A stretch of 64,000 nt of DNA from Plotosus lineatus (taxonomy: Eukaryota > Chordata > Actinopteri > Siluriformes > Plotosidae), in contig CM045729.1 in assembly GCA_024760905.1 (NCBI GenBank), positions 49,122,080-49,186,079 of the forward strand, read 5' to 3'. The notes under the pieces were generated by a model that had not been told where the DNA came from, did not search any database, and was given only the letters and a program-made list of their open reading frames with translations. Positions 1 through 64,000 of this stretch are shown here, piece after piece. Within the stretch, counting starts at the first letter, position 1; each line of letters starts with the position of its first letter. The translations under genes and the position numbers were made by a program.

Positions 1-41
1 GGGACCGGCGTGAGGGAGAGACACTGGTTTGCCCCCCCTTA
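1..41 (-). mobile_element. 5' tip of an RTE-A LINE running off the left edge
   Basis: The plus strand begins with the same word, GGGACCGGCGTGAGGGAGAG, that forms the 5' end of the minus-strand RTE-A copies at 53.1 and 63.7 kb, followed by a C-rich run. The rest of the element would lie left of position 1. Confidence 0.8.
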
Positions 42-930
42 GTAGTCTGATTTGTTTAATCTCTTTGAGATCTGAATGTGGTTTGCGTACAGATTTATAT
101 TTAGCTTATGTTTAATTTTATACGCCTGAATACTGCTGATTGCAGTATTTATTTGTTTCACTTAAATTTCATGTTCACCAAGTTCTATTTAGTGCATATT
201 GTTTTCAAGCCTGTAGACCTCTTCCGATTCTCTTACACTGAGCCAACATCAAAATGATTCATTCGCTATCGCGACACCTGATAAAGGGAGAAAGCCGAAA
301 GGAAATCTCTCTGCTTTCCTTCTGTTATAAAACAAATTGAGTGAGTGCTCAGGAAGTGAGAGTTTTGCCCTGACTTCAATATGACTATAACATGAACATA
401 TGCAAGTTCAAGGCATGTTCTTCATATTATTACACGAGCACAACTAAATTCAATTAATTATATGCTATTTGTATTTGTAGATGTTTCGTTTAAATAAATC
501 CTGACAGTGGGACAAAAGGTGAGAGCAAGAAGATAGGCAAAGCAGTACAGAAAAAGAAATGCATCAATACATGTGTTTTATCATTCTTGACCAAACTCTG
601 ATTTTGACTCAGCCTGGAAGTGCTGACTTTTTTCAATTTAAAATCAAGTTTATATTGAAACTTTGTTCAAGTCAAAAACATATTTACTTGTAAATATTGT
701 TCTACTTGATATAATGTTATTTGTATTTTAAATTGTAAAATCTTGTTATAGTTACAAGTATATATTTTACTTTATAATATTGTCAATGATGTGCTATATG
801 CTACTTCAGATATTCAAGAACATTTCATTAAGCAATATATTACAGGAATCCCTCACTTTCTGTTGATTGGGACCGAGATCCCCACGGAGCATCAAAATCC
901 GTGAAGTAGGATAACCCTCCAAACCCCCTA
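42..930. other. AT-rich sequence, nothing recognised
   Basis: No exon, terminal repeat or known repeat module seen on either strand; only short A/T runs. Confidence 0.5.
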
Positions 931-1030
931 ACCACCACCACCACCACCACCACCACCACCACCACCACCACCACTGACATATCACGTACATCTACTTACG
1001 AGATTAATCCATTCCAGCGCCTTTTTGAGA

Positions 1031-1113
<83 letters not shown>
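931..1113. repeat. (CCA)n, (TA)n and (AC)n microsatellites
   Basis: A (CCA)n tract of about 44 bp (931-974), then (TA)n at about 1031-1047 running into an (AC)n tract to 1113. Open frames here are artefacts of the repeats. Confidence 0.97.
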
Positions 1114-1117
<4 letters not shown>

Positions 1118-1520
1118 GGTACCTCATCTTACGATAGTCCCAGCAAAAAAAATCCAGGTTACAAAAAACATTTTCCAAAATTTTTTGTCTCTACATAGTT
1201 CTCCTTAAGAAACGTGCCAAATGCGCCATTCAAACATTCAAACAATGCACGAGTTGCTCTCCATTGACTATCTCCCAACATCTCGCCCCGCTGGCCTCCC
1301 ATTGGCTCTCCCCAAACATCCCGCCCCCTCTGGCCTCCCATTGGCTAGGAGGGATGACACAGGTCCCTTGACGAGCATGGCTAGGAGGGATGACGCAGCT
1401 CCCTTGAGCAATTTCATGGAGTTTTTGGAGTGTGTTACAGAGTGTATTATAACCCCAGGAAAAATCCAGGTTACGAAAAAGGCTCTGGAACGGCTAACTT
1501 CGTAAGGTGAGGTACCACTA
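1114..1520. mobile_element. Tigger/pogo-like MITE with GGTACCTC terminal repeats
   Basis: The left end CAGTGGTACCTCATCTTACG is mirrored by CGTAAGGTGAGGTACCACTA on the right. Internal words (TTACGAAAAA, ATTGGCTAGGAGGGATGAC) recur at 4.0 and 41.7 kb. No transposase frame. The left end touches (AC)n and the right end (TA)n, so the TA target duplication cannot be confirmed. Confidence 0.8.
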
Positions 1521-1521
1521 T

Positions 1522-1587
<66 letters not shown>

Positions 1588-1972
1588 GGTGGTATATGCA
1601 CAGTAGTGTTTATCTTACTTTATATATGAAGGTAAATTACTGGCAACACCTGCTGCTAGTACTTTACTGTAACATTTACAATATTTTTTACAGTATAGAA
1701 ATATTTTTTACTGCTATAGAAATATAGAATAGTTATTTGTTTTGATTGACACTTTTACTGATCGTGTAATACAGTGTCTGTAATACAGTGGTGTTCTTGT
1801 CTTCATTATTATTACAAAATTGAATTCAACTCTGTTTTATTTGTATACCTTTTTCAGTGCACAAGTGTTAACAGGCATGCATCCTCATTTTCTCCTGCCC
1901 CTTACATACTTTAAACTCTTTTTTCTTTCTTACCTCAATTTGTTTTCTTGTACTTATTATTTTATTGTTCAC
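1521..1972. other. (TA)n tract and unassigned AT-rich sequence
   Basis: A (TA)n tract of about 60 bp (1522-1584) followed by sequence with no recognised feature. Confidence 0.6.
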
Positions 1973-2341
1973 AAGCTGCTCTCTCAATATCTTCTTCTTC
2001 TTTCTCTTTCGGCTTTTTTCCCTTTGTCGGGAGTCGCCACAGCGAATCATCTGATTCGCACATTTGATTTGGCATAGGTTTTTACGTCGGATGCCTTTTC
2101 TGTCACAACCCTTTAACAAGGGACAGAAACACGCTGACGGCTTTGCAGCTACTCTTTACGAAAGTCAGCAATGGTTCTTTTACATGAACCTCTCACCATA
2201 GACAGTGAGAGACATAACCCAGTTCGCTGCACTGGGGGGGACAGTGACAACCTTGTGGGGACTCGAACCCCCAACCTTAGGATCGGCGATCCTGAACCCT
2301 ATCCACTAGACACCACTGCCCCTAAGCTGCTCTCTCAATAT
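1973..2341 (-). mobile_element. SINE type I (RTE-A tail) with 18-bp target duplication
   Basis: On minus it reads head (tRNA-like A/B boxes), common middle, and a 3' end with GGAAAAAAGCCGAAAG. AAGCTGCTCTCTCAATAT occurs at 1973-1990 and 2324-2341, an exact 18-bp target duplication; the element is 1991-2323. Confidence 0.9.
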
Positions 2342-2379
2342 GTGGCTTGATTATTTTGTGTAATTTTTGTATTATATTG

Positions 2380-3850
2380 CTGCAGTATTTTTACTTTCAT
2401 GAACCGCAGCACAGCAATGGCACGCTGCTGTATTTTTACTCCAGGGATCAGCTGATCACCCTGGTGCCTGCTGTATTAGCAGCCAGACCCGTGGACTTAC
2501 CAGCTGAAAAAAACACACTGTGGTTGCAGAGGTGGAGGACAGAAGACGAAAAGGAAAGAAGCAGTGAGACAGCTGAGGCTTACAGAAAGGAAAAGGTACA
2601 AGCCATGTCTCCCATCTATTCTAATGAGGAAAGTGAGGTTACATCTCTGCCTCCTGTGATAAAACTGACACCCCTACCCTGTCAATTTCACCTATAATTA
2701 GGTTGAGAGACAACTAAAAAGATTCCACTCAGACAAGGCAGCAGTCTCAGAACAGGTAAACCCCGGTGTCTTTAAAGAATGTCTCCCCAGCTCTGTGGAG
2801 TCTTACTCTACATATTCACAATGAGCCTAAGTCTGCATAGGATCCCAGTGAGGTGGAAAACATCATTCCCTATTCCTTTACTAAAGACCCCACATTCCAG
2901 TAGCCCCAGGATTATACACCGTTGGTACGGAGTTCACATGCCATGAAGACCTATGAGAGACTAATATTGGATCAACTCCGATCCATGGTTTGGATAACAT
3001 ATGGACCTCATCAGTTGGCCTACCAGCCTCGTCTCGGAGTTGGGGACACCATCTTCTACCTGATTAATCATGTTTACACCCACCTGGACCATCCGGCGAG
3101 CACTGCGAGGGTCATGGGTTATTTGTACTTTTCCAGTGCATTCAACACCATCATACCTGACCAGAAGTCCACAGTATGTGTGCCTACAGCACTGCGTGTC
3201 ATCAGATGAATCATCGGGAACGTAATGTGACAAAGACAAAGGAACTTGTGGATTTTAGAAGTTCCAAATCACCAGTGACCCCTGTTTCCATCTAGGGCAA
3301 CAATGTTGAAATGATGGAGGATTACAAATACCTTGGCGTTTATATTAACGGCCTGGGTTAAGAGCACTACTGCACTTAACAAGAAGGACCAGAGCTGTCT
3401 CTATTTTTTGAGGCAGCTAAAGTCATTTAAAATCTGTCAGACACTACTTGAGATGTTCTATGAGTCTGTTGTGGCCAATGCTATCCTCTATGCTATTGCA
3501 TGCTGGGGCAGCAGGCTGAGGGTTGTAGATGCAAACAAACTGATCTACAAATCTAGTAACGTTGTGCGGATGGAGCTGGACTCTCTTATGGTTGTCAGAG
3601 ATGGTAGAGGCGAATGTTGTCCAAAATAATGAAAATATCGGACAATACCTCCCACCCACTTCGCAATCTGCTGATCAGTCATGGGAGCATTTCAGTGAGA
3701 AACTGATACCACCTAAATGCTCGACTGAATGACACAGGAATCATTCCTACCTGTTACCATTAAACTGTACTACTCCACCATATAGCAACAACATCCACTG
3801 CTATACATTTACGTTCTAATGTAAACTGTATGGAATACTGTACATATCAC
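2380..3850 (+). mobile_element. L2/CR1-like LINE fragment with broken RT
   Basis: Translations in several frames resemble L2-type reverse transcriptase: LAYQPRLGVGDTIFYLINHV, FSSAFNTI and, after a gap, DYKYLGVYIN, FYESVVANAILYAIACWGS. Internal deletion and frame breaks remove the catalytic centre. Old, inactive copy. Assignment to the L2 clade is by remembered family motifs. Confidence 0.7.
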
Positions 3851-3954
3851 CCACTGGCAGGATTATTTCTGTATCTGTTTATATAAATACAGTAAATTCT
3901 AATTTCAGACTTACATATAGACATATTAATAGATGTAGATTATATATATACTAG

Positions 3955-3958
<4 letters not shown>

Positions 3959-3995
<37 letters not shown>

Positions 3996-4300
3996 TCGGC
4001 CCCCTACTTACGAAACCCCCTGAGTACGAAGATTGCGGGTTACGAAAAACATTTTCCTAAGTTTTCGTCCCCAGGATACGAAAACAACCTCCTCTTACGA
4101 AAAACGCCAGATGCGCCATTCAAAATTCAAATGAGCCAATCAAAATTTCACACGATGCGCTAGTTGCTCTCTCATTGGCTGTCTCCCAACATCTCGCCCC
4201 GCTGGCCTCCCATTGGCTAGGAGGGATGACGCAGCGATCGTGATCCATACTTCCTGTACCCCTATATACATACATACAGTATATATATAAATATATTAAG
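3959..4300. mobile_element. (AC)n tract and truncated Tigger-like MITE
   Basis: An (AC)n tract (3959-3992) is followed by CGGCCCCCTACTTACGAAA, the same end that closes the 41.7-43.3 kb element, then TTACGAAAAACATTTTCCTA and ATTGGCTAGGAGGGATGACG. No right terminal repeat; the copy fades into TA-rich sequence. Confidence 0.7.
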
Positions 4301-4597
4301 GTATTAAGGAATTGAAACATTTTCCTACAAACCCTACATATCTCTAATAGTCAAGCCAAATAGAGCGTTTAATGGTTTATTTTTATATTTTATGAATGAA
4401 TTGGTCATTCTCATAAGTTTGCATGGTGGATAATTGTTAAGTATCCTGATATAGTAAACTAATTATCTCATGCAATTCCTGTTCATTACGTACTAATAGA
4501 AAATAGTTTCAATGAAGAAAATTCAAATAATCTTGTGACAATTTAAATTTGTTTGACTGTTTATTTGCTTGTTTCTTTTGGTGGTACATATGGTTTA

Positions 4598-4927
4598 TTA
4601 TTCATTCATTTTCTGAACTGCTTGATCATAATTACGGTCATGGGTACTCTGGCACCCATCTCAGCCAACTGTGGATGAGGGCAGAATACAGCCTGGACAG
4701 CTCGTCAGGCCATCGCAGGGCAGAAACAAGCTGACAGCTATGCAGTTATTCTTTACAAAAGTCAACAATGGTTCATTTACAGCCTCTCACCATAGACAGT
4801 GAGAGACATGACCGGCCTTTTATAACCCAGTTAGCTGCACTGGGGGGGACAGCAGCGACGGCCTTTTGATAGTGAAGCATGAACTCCAACCTTGGGATGA
4901 CTAATCTAATCACCTTACCACATCACC
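4598..4927 (-). mobile_element. SINE type II ((ATGA)n tail), degraded
   Basis: In reverse it ends ..AGAAAATGAATGAAT and carries the common middle (CACTGTCTATGGTGAGAGGC) with a weak tRNA-like head. Same head and middle as the type I SINEs but a different 3' end. Confidence 0.8.
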
Positions 4928-4961
4928 AAAATTATTATTGTTGCTGTTATTATAGATTACG

Positions 4962-5339
4962 TTTGTGTTTATAGGCAGAGATAAGATTTCCTTTTGGCTT
5001 TTTCCTTTCTTCAGGGGTCACCACAGCAAATCATTGCATGTTTGATTTGGCATAGGGTTTTACGTCAGATGCCCTTCCTGTCACAACCCTTTAGCAATGG
5101 ATAGAAACACACTGACAGCTTTGCAGCTGCTCTTTACGAAAGTCAGCAATGGTTCTTTTACATGAACCTCTCACCATAGACAGTGAGAGACATGGCCGGC
5201 CTTTGCTAACCCGGTTAGCTGCACTGGGGGGGACAGTGACAACCTTGTGGAGAGTGGGACTTGAACCCCCAACCTTAGGATCAGCAATCTAGCGCCCTAT
5301 ACCACCAGGCCACCACTGCCACCGCTTTGTGTTTATAGG
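4962..5339 (-). mobile_element. SINE type I with 14-bp target duplication
   Basis: Head, middle and RTE-A-like tail on minus. TTTGTGTTTATAGG flanks it at 4962-4975 and 5326-5339. Confidence 0.88.
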
Positions 5340-5826
5340 TAATAAATATGATATGTAAAACTGTAATTCTTTTCGGAGTTCATGTTGCTGCTCCATATTC
5401 CAGAATATTAATCTCCGTTTATCTGACTTCACTGGAACACATAAAACAGCCAGAAACAGTATTTTGGATTAATCATCAGAAAACTCCAAGGTGTATAAAA
5501 ATTATTTCTAACTCCCAGTTCTGTAGCATGCCCATAGGGAACAGAGCGGAGTGACAGTTTTCAGTGTAAGTAAAACAAATTCATAACTGTTAAAAATGGA
5601 CTCACAAGGTTTTCTGGCGATGATATAGATATTCAAAAAGCCATATGGGAATAAATTGCTCAGTTAGTAATGCGACTGATTGGGAACTATTAATGTTCCT
5701 GTTCAAATGTGCTAGGAGTTATTTTCTACAGATACAGTAAGTACAAACACAAAGATAAAATGAAATGTTACAATAAAAATAAAGTGAATATATATATATA
5801 TATATTTTTTTTTTTTTAATCAGTAC
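5340..5826. other. Intron 3' of w16, no recognised repeat
   Basis: AT-rich; ends in a short (TA)n plus T run (5790-5818) directly next to the w16 donor. The next slc4a10 exon is not present here. Confidence 0.6.
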
Positions 5827-58124
<52,298 letters not shown>

Positions 58125-58488
58125 CTGGGTGTAAACACAGATGTTGAAGTGAACACCTCAAAACACTACATCTCTCAAAATGTCCGTCAATTTTCCAAGT
58201 CCATTTTTACAGAGGATTAAACTTCCTGTTCACTGTGAGAACTGGAATATCCCAACATGCTTATTCATTCACACAATTTAATATTATCATAGAAGACACA
58301 TGTCCTAAGCCTTTTAATCCATTTTGGAATAATTTAAGGGTCATGGTATCTCGAAATGCACTCCAGGTGGATTGAGAGTCACACTGAAAAAAAATAAACA
58401 TCATTTTAATTAATCAGGATAAACACCTTTAACATCTCCATTTAGTATTTGTGCATCCACCCACCAATCCTTCTCCATCCATCCCACG

Positions 58489-58522
<34 letters not shown>

Positions 58523-58593
58523 ACAAGTATTGTCTGAATACTTGTATTCCTACAGTTATAATAGTAACTCTCTCTGCCCCTTCTCTTTCTCTC

Positions 58594-58624
<31 letters not shown>

Positions 58625-58865
58625 TTCTTTCTTTCTCTTTCTTTCACGTGGGGTGTAAGAGAGCAGTAACTAAACCTGTTATTTTGCATTCACTCAAAAG
58701 GACAGCATTGAGTGGGAAGGCACTCAACAGTCAGTGCAGTACTATAAATATCGTATTCTACAAAGTGATATAGAAACCCTAATCAAGAGCCCTAACTATA
58801 CCTCAAGCAATAAGCCCACAAGCTCCACCAGTTAAGCAGCAATGATGGTTACACCATTTATGGTA
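58125..58865. other. Intron upstream of w1
   Basis: (GT)n at 58488-58514 and (TC)n/(TTTC)n at about 58575-58645. No further slc4a10 exon. Confidence 0.6.
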
Positions 58866-59306
58866 CAAACTGGTTCCAATTATCCAGCACCTTCGGGACG
58901 AAGCAGGTACCAGAAAATCAATTGTGCCGATGTATCAGCACTTTCTCACAAATATATGTAAATTAAATTAAAATTAAATGTCGAGTAAAAGAATAAAGAA
59001 ATGGTGTACAATATCACTGACCAAAAAAATCGCAGAAGACCAAAAAACCAAGGCTATGTACAATAATTACAGTAATAAATTTAAAAAATAATGTCAAAAT
59101 ATAAAGAAGCTACAACACAAAATAACAGACCAGCTGATGCACAAACGCAATGCTCCTACAAATGTGAGCAAAGGCCAGTGTTGTTGTTTTGTTTCGGCTG
59201 GCTGCCACTAGAGCACTACCGCACAATTTTTTTTCAGACAAAATTATTTGCCGTTAAATAAGGCCTGCCATTGTATCGGATGCTGGATAATTGAAACTTG
59301 TCTGTA
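58864..59306. mobile_element. Tigger-like MITE with TTATCCAGCA ends
   Basis: CAAACTGGTTCCAATTATCC (58866) and GGATAATTGAAACTTGTCTG (ends 59304), with TA on each side. 439 bp, no ORF. Compact relative of 17551-19785. Confidence 0.85.
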
Positions 59307-59312
59307 TACATG

Positions 59313-59635
59313 ATTACAAAATTAAGCCTGGACTAGGGTCACAGGAAGGCTGGGACCTGTCTCAGGTTCCCAGAAGCCGACTGGTTCACCGGTCCAGCAC
59401 AGGATAATATACACAACCATTCACACACACATCTAGGGTGAACAGCAAATTGACCTAATGGGCATGTCTTTTGACTTTGGGATGAAAACAAAGTACCCAA
59501 AGGAAACCAACACAAGTACAGGAAGAGCATGCAAACCCCTCACAGAGATGCCCTTGCAGCCCAGGACTCAAACTCACTACCTTCTTGCTGTTTGGCGAAC
59601 AAGAAAACCACTATGCCACTGTGATAACACTACTG
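59313..59635 (-). mobile_element. SINE type III
   Basis: Reversed tail and body GACTAGGGTCACAGGAAGGC, ACACAACCATTCACACACAC, AGCATGCAAACCCCTCACAG and reversed head ACCACTATGCCACTGTG. Confidence 0.7.
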
Positions 59636-59842
59636 CTATTATTATCATAATTTCTAAGCCACTTAATCCTAATTAGTTACAATCAGGTCTTGGAATTAAT
59701 GTTTGGAAATAATTCTCAAATGAAACATGCACAGGAATACAACAGTTTCAATTCCTCAACACTCAGATAAAACTCAACAACCTGCACTATACCATCATAT
59801 AGACAGAAAAAGAGAAAGAAACACACATGGAGGGAGATGGGG

Positions 59843-59888
<46 letters not shown>

Positions 59889-60541
59889 GAGATAGAGAAT
59901 ATGCTGTAGCCCATAGATGTCAAACTCAGGGTCTCATTCCAAATCCGGCCACCGCTTCATTTTATGTGGTCGGCAAAAGCTTTATAATAATACGGTTGTC
60001 GTACATTCTTTGCATCAACCATTACCATGAAACCTAATTCATCATCTTTTCACTACGGGGCAGCTGCTTATTCCAAGAAAACATCTAATTTATGACTCAA
60101 GAATGAGTGCATGCCAGCTTATTGCTGCAAGGCCTTTTAGAATACAATGACTGACAAGTCTTGTCACACATGTGGACATTCATTCATGAAAACCCATATC
60201 TCACCAACTTTTAACTGATTTTAATCAACCATGCCTTAAAATAACCCTCTGAAAGTACTGAATATTAAGTGCTGCTGCAGTATTTGGAAAAAATTCTTCT
60301 CATTTTTACAACTACTTAAATATAAACATGTGCATTTTTGCCTGGACAAAAGTCTTGTCACAAAAACTTAATTTCACTTTTAAGATTATAATTATTTCAT
60401 AATAAAATATCCTTGTTTATAACCAAATTTATAATATTGTACCAACTGTAACATTGTATTGAAAAATTAAAAGCATCACTTAGGGTCAATAGAGCCTCGA
60501 AGTACAAACATAGCTATGATTGTTCCAGACTCCCAGGTGAT
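59636..60541. other. Intron sequence with (GA)n and a possible mariner-like scrap
   Basis: (GA)n at about 59844-59896. ACAAGTCTTGTCACAC near 60155 and GACAAAAGTCTTGTCAC near 60346 may be ends of a small Tc1/mariner-like element; not verified. Confidence 0.4.
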
Positions 60542-60588
60542 TGTCATGATGAATCTTCTTCTTCTTCTTTTCCTTTCGGCTTTTCCCT

Positions 60589-62577
60589 TCAGGGGTCGCC
60601 ATAGCGAATCATCTGCCTCCATCTCACCCTATCCTTTGCATCTTCTACTTTTACACCAACGACCTTCATGTCCTCCTTCACCACATCCATGAATCGTCTC
60701 TTTGGTCTTCCTCTAGGCCTTTTGCCTGGTAGTTCCAGCCTCAGCATCCTATTACCCATATACTCACTATCCCTCCTCTGTACATGTCCAAACCATCTCA
60801 ATCTAGCCTCTCTGACTTTGTCTCCAAAACGTCTTACATATACTGTCCCTTTGATATGCTCATTCCTAATCCTATCCATCCTCGTTACTCCCAAAGAGAA
60901 CCTCAACATTTTCATCTCTGTTACCTCCAGCTCTGCCTCCTGTCTTTTCCCCAGGACCACTGTTTCTAACCCATACAACATCGTTGGCCTCAACATCGTT
61001 TTGTACACTTTTCCTTTCATTCTTGCCGATACCCTCCTATCACACATCACACCGGACACTTTTCTCCAACCATTCCAACCTGCCTGCACACGCTTCTTCA
61101 CCTCTTTTCCACACTCTCCATTGCTCTGGATTGTTGAGCCTAAGTACTTAAAATCCTCCACCTTTCTTATCTCTGCTCCCTGTAATCTCACCATTCCTCT
61201 TGGGTCCTTGTCATTCATGCACATGTATTCTGTCTTACTGAGGCTAATCTTCATTCCCCTCCTTTCCAGGGCATACCTCCACCTCTCTAGATTTTCCTGC
61301 ACTTGTTCTCTGCTCTCACTACAGATCACAATGTCATCTGCAAACATCATAGTCCATGGGGAATCTTGTCTAACCTCGTCTGTCAGCCTGTCCATCACCA
61401 GAGCAAACAAGAAGGGGCTGAGAGCTGACACTTGATGCAGTCCCACCTCCACCTTGGACTCTTGTGTCACATCGACAGCACACCTCACCACTGTCTTATA
61501 TCTCTCATACATGTCCTGAACCACTCTAACATACTTCTCTGCCACTCCAGACTTCCTCATGCAATACCACAGTTCTTCTGTCGGCACCCTGTCATATGCT
61601 TTCTCCAGATCCACAAAGGCACAATGCAGCTCCCTCTGACCTTCTCTGTACTTCTCCATTAACATCCTCAAGGCAAACACTGCATCTGTGGTGCTCTTTC
61701 TTGGCATGAAACCAAACTGTTGTTCACAAATGCTGACCTCTGCCCTTAGTCTAGCTTCCACTATTCTTTCCCATAACTTCATCGTATGGCTCATCAACTT
61801 TATCCCTCTGTAGTTGCCACAACTCTGCACGTCTCCCTTGTTCTTAAAAATGGGAACCAGCACACTTCTCCTCCATTCCTCTGGCATCCTCTCACACTCT
61901 AAGACCTTGTTAAATGTTCTTGTCAGAAAATCTACTGCTACCTCTCCTAGACACTTCCATACCTCCACCGGTATGTCATCAGGACCAACTGCCTTTCCAT
62001 TCTTCCTCCTCTTCAATGCCCTCCTCACTTCACCCTTACTAATCTTTGCTACTTCCTGGTCCTCAACAGTCACCTCTTCTACTCTTTTTTCTCCCTCATT
62101 TTCCTCATTCATCAGCTCTTCAAAGTAATCTTTCCATCTTCCCAACACACTTCTGTCATCAGTCAATACATTTCCCTCTCTGTCCTTTATCAATCTAACT
62201 TGCTGCACATCCTTCCCATCTCTATTTCTCTGCTGTTCCAACCTGTATAAATCATTTTCTCCCTCCTTACTTTCCAACCGAGCATACAAGTCATCAAACG
62301 CGCTCTGTTTGGCCTTTGACACTGCTACTTTCGCCTTACGCTGTGTTTCCCTGTACTCCTGTTTACTCTCTTTGGTTTTCTCAATGTCCCACTTCTTCTT
62401 AGCTAACCTCTTCTTTTGTACACACTCCTGCACTTCCTCATTCCACCACCAAGTCTCCTTATCTACTTTCCTTCCAGATGACACACCAAGTATCCTCCTA
62501 CCTGTCTCCCTGATCACATTAGCTGTAGTTGTCCAGTCATCTGGAAGCACTTCCTGACCACCCAAAGCCTGTTTCAA
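60589..62577 (-). pseudogene. RTE-A reverse transcriptase, 662-codon open frame
   Basis: The best preserved RT in the window: RKVDKETWWWNEEVQECVQK (RTE linker), KNGKAVGPDDIPVEVWKCLG, VPIFKNKGDVQSCGNYRGIK, QQFGFMPRKSTTDAVFALRM, FVDLEKAYDRVPTEELW, LHQVSALSPFLFALVMDRL, MMFADDIVICSESREQVQEN, and C-terminal ARLRWFGHVQRRDSEYMGNR. The usual G in the LHQGSALSP motif is V here. The upstream stop makes the full protein unlikely. Confidence 0.9.
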
Positions 62578-63031
62578 CTCCTCCTTGAAGACAACCCGAC
62601 ACTATTCCTTTTTCAACTTCCACCACTTTGTCTTCTGCACTGCCTTTGCCTTCTTCACCTTCCTCACCATCAGCATCATCCTGCACACCACCATCCCATG
62701 CTGTTTGGCAACACTCTCACCCGCTACTACTTTGCAGTCACTGACTTCCTTTAAATTACATCGCCTGCACAAGATGTAGTCTACCTGTGTGCTCCTACCT
62801 CCACTTTTATAAGTCACCCTATGCTCCTCTCTCTTCTGGAAAAAAGTATTCACCACAGCCATTTCCATCCTTTTTGCAAAATCTACCAACATCTGTCCTT
62901 CTGCGTTCCTGTCCTGGATACCAAACCTACCCATCACTTCCTCGTCCCCTCTGTTTCCTGCACCAACATGTCCATTGAAGTCTGCCCCAATGACCACTCT
63001 TTCACCTCTGGGGTACTCTGCATCACTTCAT

Positions 63032-63583
63032 CTAACTCCTCCAGAATCTCTCCTTCTCTTCTCGCTCACATCCTGTCTGTGGGGCATAAGCACTAACAAC
63101 ATTGACCATCACACCTTCAATTTCTAACTTGAGACTCATCACTCTGTCTGACACTCTTTTCACTTCTAGAACATTCCTGACAAACTCCTCCTTCAAGATG
63201 ACTCCGACTCCATTTCTCTTCCCATCCAAGCCATGATAAAACAGCTTAAGCCCTGCTCCTATGCTTCTAGCCTTGTTACCTTTCCACCTGGTCTCCTGAA
63301 CACACAGTATGTCCACCTTCCTCCTCTGCATCATGTCAGCCAGCTCTCTACCTTTTCCTGCCATAGTTCCAACGTTCAAAGTCCCTACTTTCAGTCCTAG
63401 ACTCATGCCTTTCCTCTTCTCTCTCTGGCAACAGACACGCCTCCCGCCTCTCCTTTTTTGACGTCTTCGACCAACAGTAGTCCAATTTCCATCAGCACCC
63501 TGTTGGTTGACGGCACTGATGGCGGTCGTTGTTAACCCGGGCCTCGACCGATCCGGTATGTCACTCTTTCTTGTGATTCGCAT
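63032..63583 (-). pseudogene. RTE-A endonuclease, first part
   Basis: 183 codons: MRITRKSDIPDRSRPGLTTT leader, VGTLNVGTMAGKGRELADMM, ILCVQETRWKGNKARS, KRNGVGVILKEEFVR, VVSAYAPQTGCEREEKERFW. The frame then shifts; the DFNGH part continues at 62602-62997. Confidence 0.88.
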
Positions 63584-63719
63584 AGTTTATTTGGCATTTG
63601 TTTTACACTGGATGCCCTTCCTGACGCAACCCTCTACATTTATCCGGGCTTGGGACCGGCGTGAGGGAGAGACACTGGTTTGTGCCCCCCCTCACGGCTG
63701 CATTTTTGTCAAGATGAAT

Positions 63720-64000
63720 AATTAATATATTAAAAGAATCAGACCCCTTTAAGATTTTCAAATTACAAATAATAAAAATTTGTAAGTGCTACTAAAATTC
63801 TTGAGGCCCAAGACACTCATAATCCATTTTAATACACAAGTAAACTATTTTAGAGGGCAGTTCTGATCAACTGATTATTAACCCAATGGTGAGAAATCTG
63901 AACCACCTGTATGTTTGAAACATGATAGGAAAAAGTAATCTGTTGATATTTGCATCTGGTACTAGGTAACTAGGCTACTACCCATCTTACATATCTATGT
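63720..64000. other. Unassigned sequence at the right edge
   Basis: No exon or repeat recognised. Confidence 0.5.

Larger units (their letters stand above)
60542..63719 (-). mobile_element. RTE-A LINE, near full length (about 3.15 kb)
   Basis: 60556-63705 on minus, with TTGTCATGATGAAT (60542-60555) and TTGTCAAGATGAAT (63706-63719), a 14-bp target duplication with one mismatch. The 3' end is CCGAAAGGAAAAGAAGAAG. Endonuclease frames 63032-63583 and 62602-62997 are separated by an indel near 63010; a TAG at 62602-62604 cuts the endonuclease from the RT frame. Confidence 0.95.

Noticed and set aside
1820..2119. Small plus and minus frames near 1.8-2.1 kb
   Set aside because: Low-complexity AT-rich frame and a SINE antisense frame; no conserved motif.

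Overview
The window is a piece of a ray-finned (teleost-type) fish genome. It carries one host gene, read on the minus strand, and its introns are crowded with transposable elements and microsatellites. The gene is slc4a10 (NCBE/NBCn2, a Na+-driven bicarbonate transporter of the SLC4 family). I placed 16 coding exons by conceptual translation, GT-AG boundaries and reading phase, running from 58124 (most 5' exon seen) down to 5827 (most 3' exon seen). They total 2309 nt, about 769 codons, join in phase without a break, and cover the protein from the His/Arg-rich N-terminal segment to the end of roughly transmembrane helix 8. The first exon or exons and the C-terminal third lie outside the window. 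I call the exons w1 to w16 in transcript order.

Everything else I can recognise is repeat-derived. There are two RTE-clade LINE families: Rex3 (38.7-41.6 kb on plus; 20.8-24.2 kb on minus, degraded) and a second family, here called RTE-A (near full length at 50.0-53.1 and 60.6-63.7 kb; deleted or truncated at 18.1-19.7, 44.5-45.9 and 56.4-57.2 kb; a 5' tip at the left edge). An older L2/CR1-like LINE fragment sits at 2.4-3.85 kb. About twenty SINE copies share a small set of modules: a tRNA-like head with A and B boxes, a common middle, and either an RTE-A-type 3' end or an (ATGA)n tail. DNA transposons include three hAT elements with 8-bp target duplications, several Tigger/pogo-like elements with TA targets, and Tc1-like remnants.

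Layout: 0-5.8 kb, repeats downstream of w16. 5.8-16.1 kb, exons w16 to w10 with SINEs and Tc1 debris. 16-25 kb, a long repeat-filled intron (SINE pair, Tigger-like element holding RTE-A, Rex3 holding a hAT). 24.9-31.5 kb, exons w9 to w5 with (TA)n/(GT)n tracts, a palindromic element and Tigger-like elements. 31.5-48.6 kb, exons w4 to w2 with Rex3, Tigger-like elements, a 102-bp-arm hairpin and RTE-A. 49.1-57.2 kb, one 8.1-kb hAT-bounded nest inside the w1-w2 intron. 58-64 kb, w1 and the upstream intron with another RTE-A.

The points most worth a second look are the modular SINE built from both ends of RTE-A plus a tRNA-like head, the splice sites of several slc4a10 exons that sit in or beside microsatellites or a transposon end, the palindromic family embedded in (TA)n tracts, and the deep nesting. 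I see no bacterial-type system, CRISPR array, intact RNA gene or second host gene.
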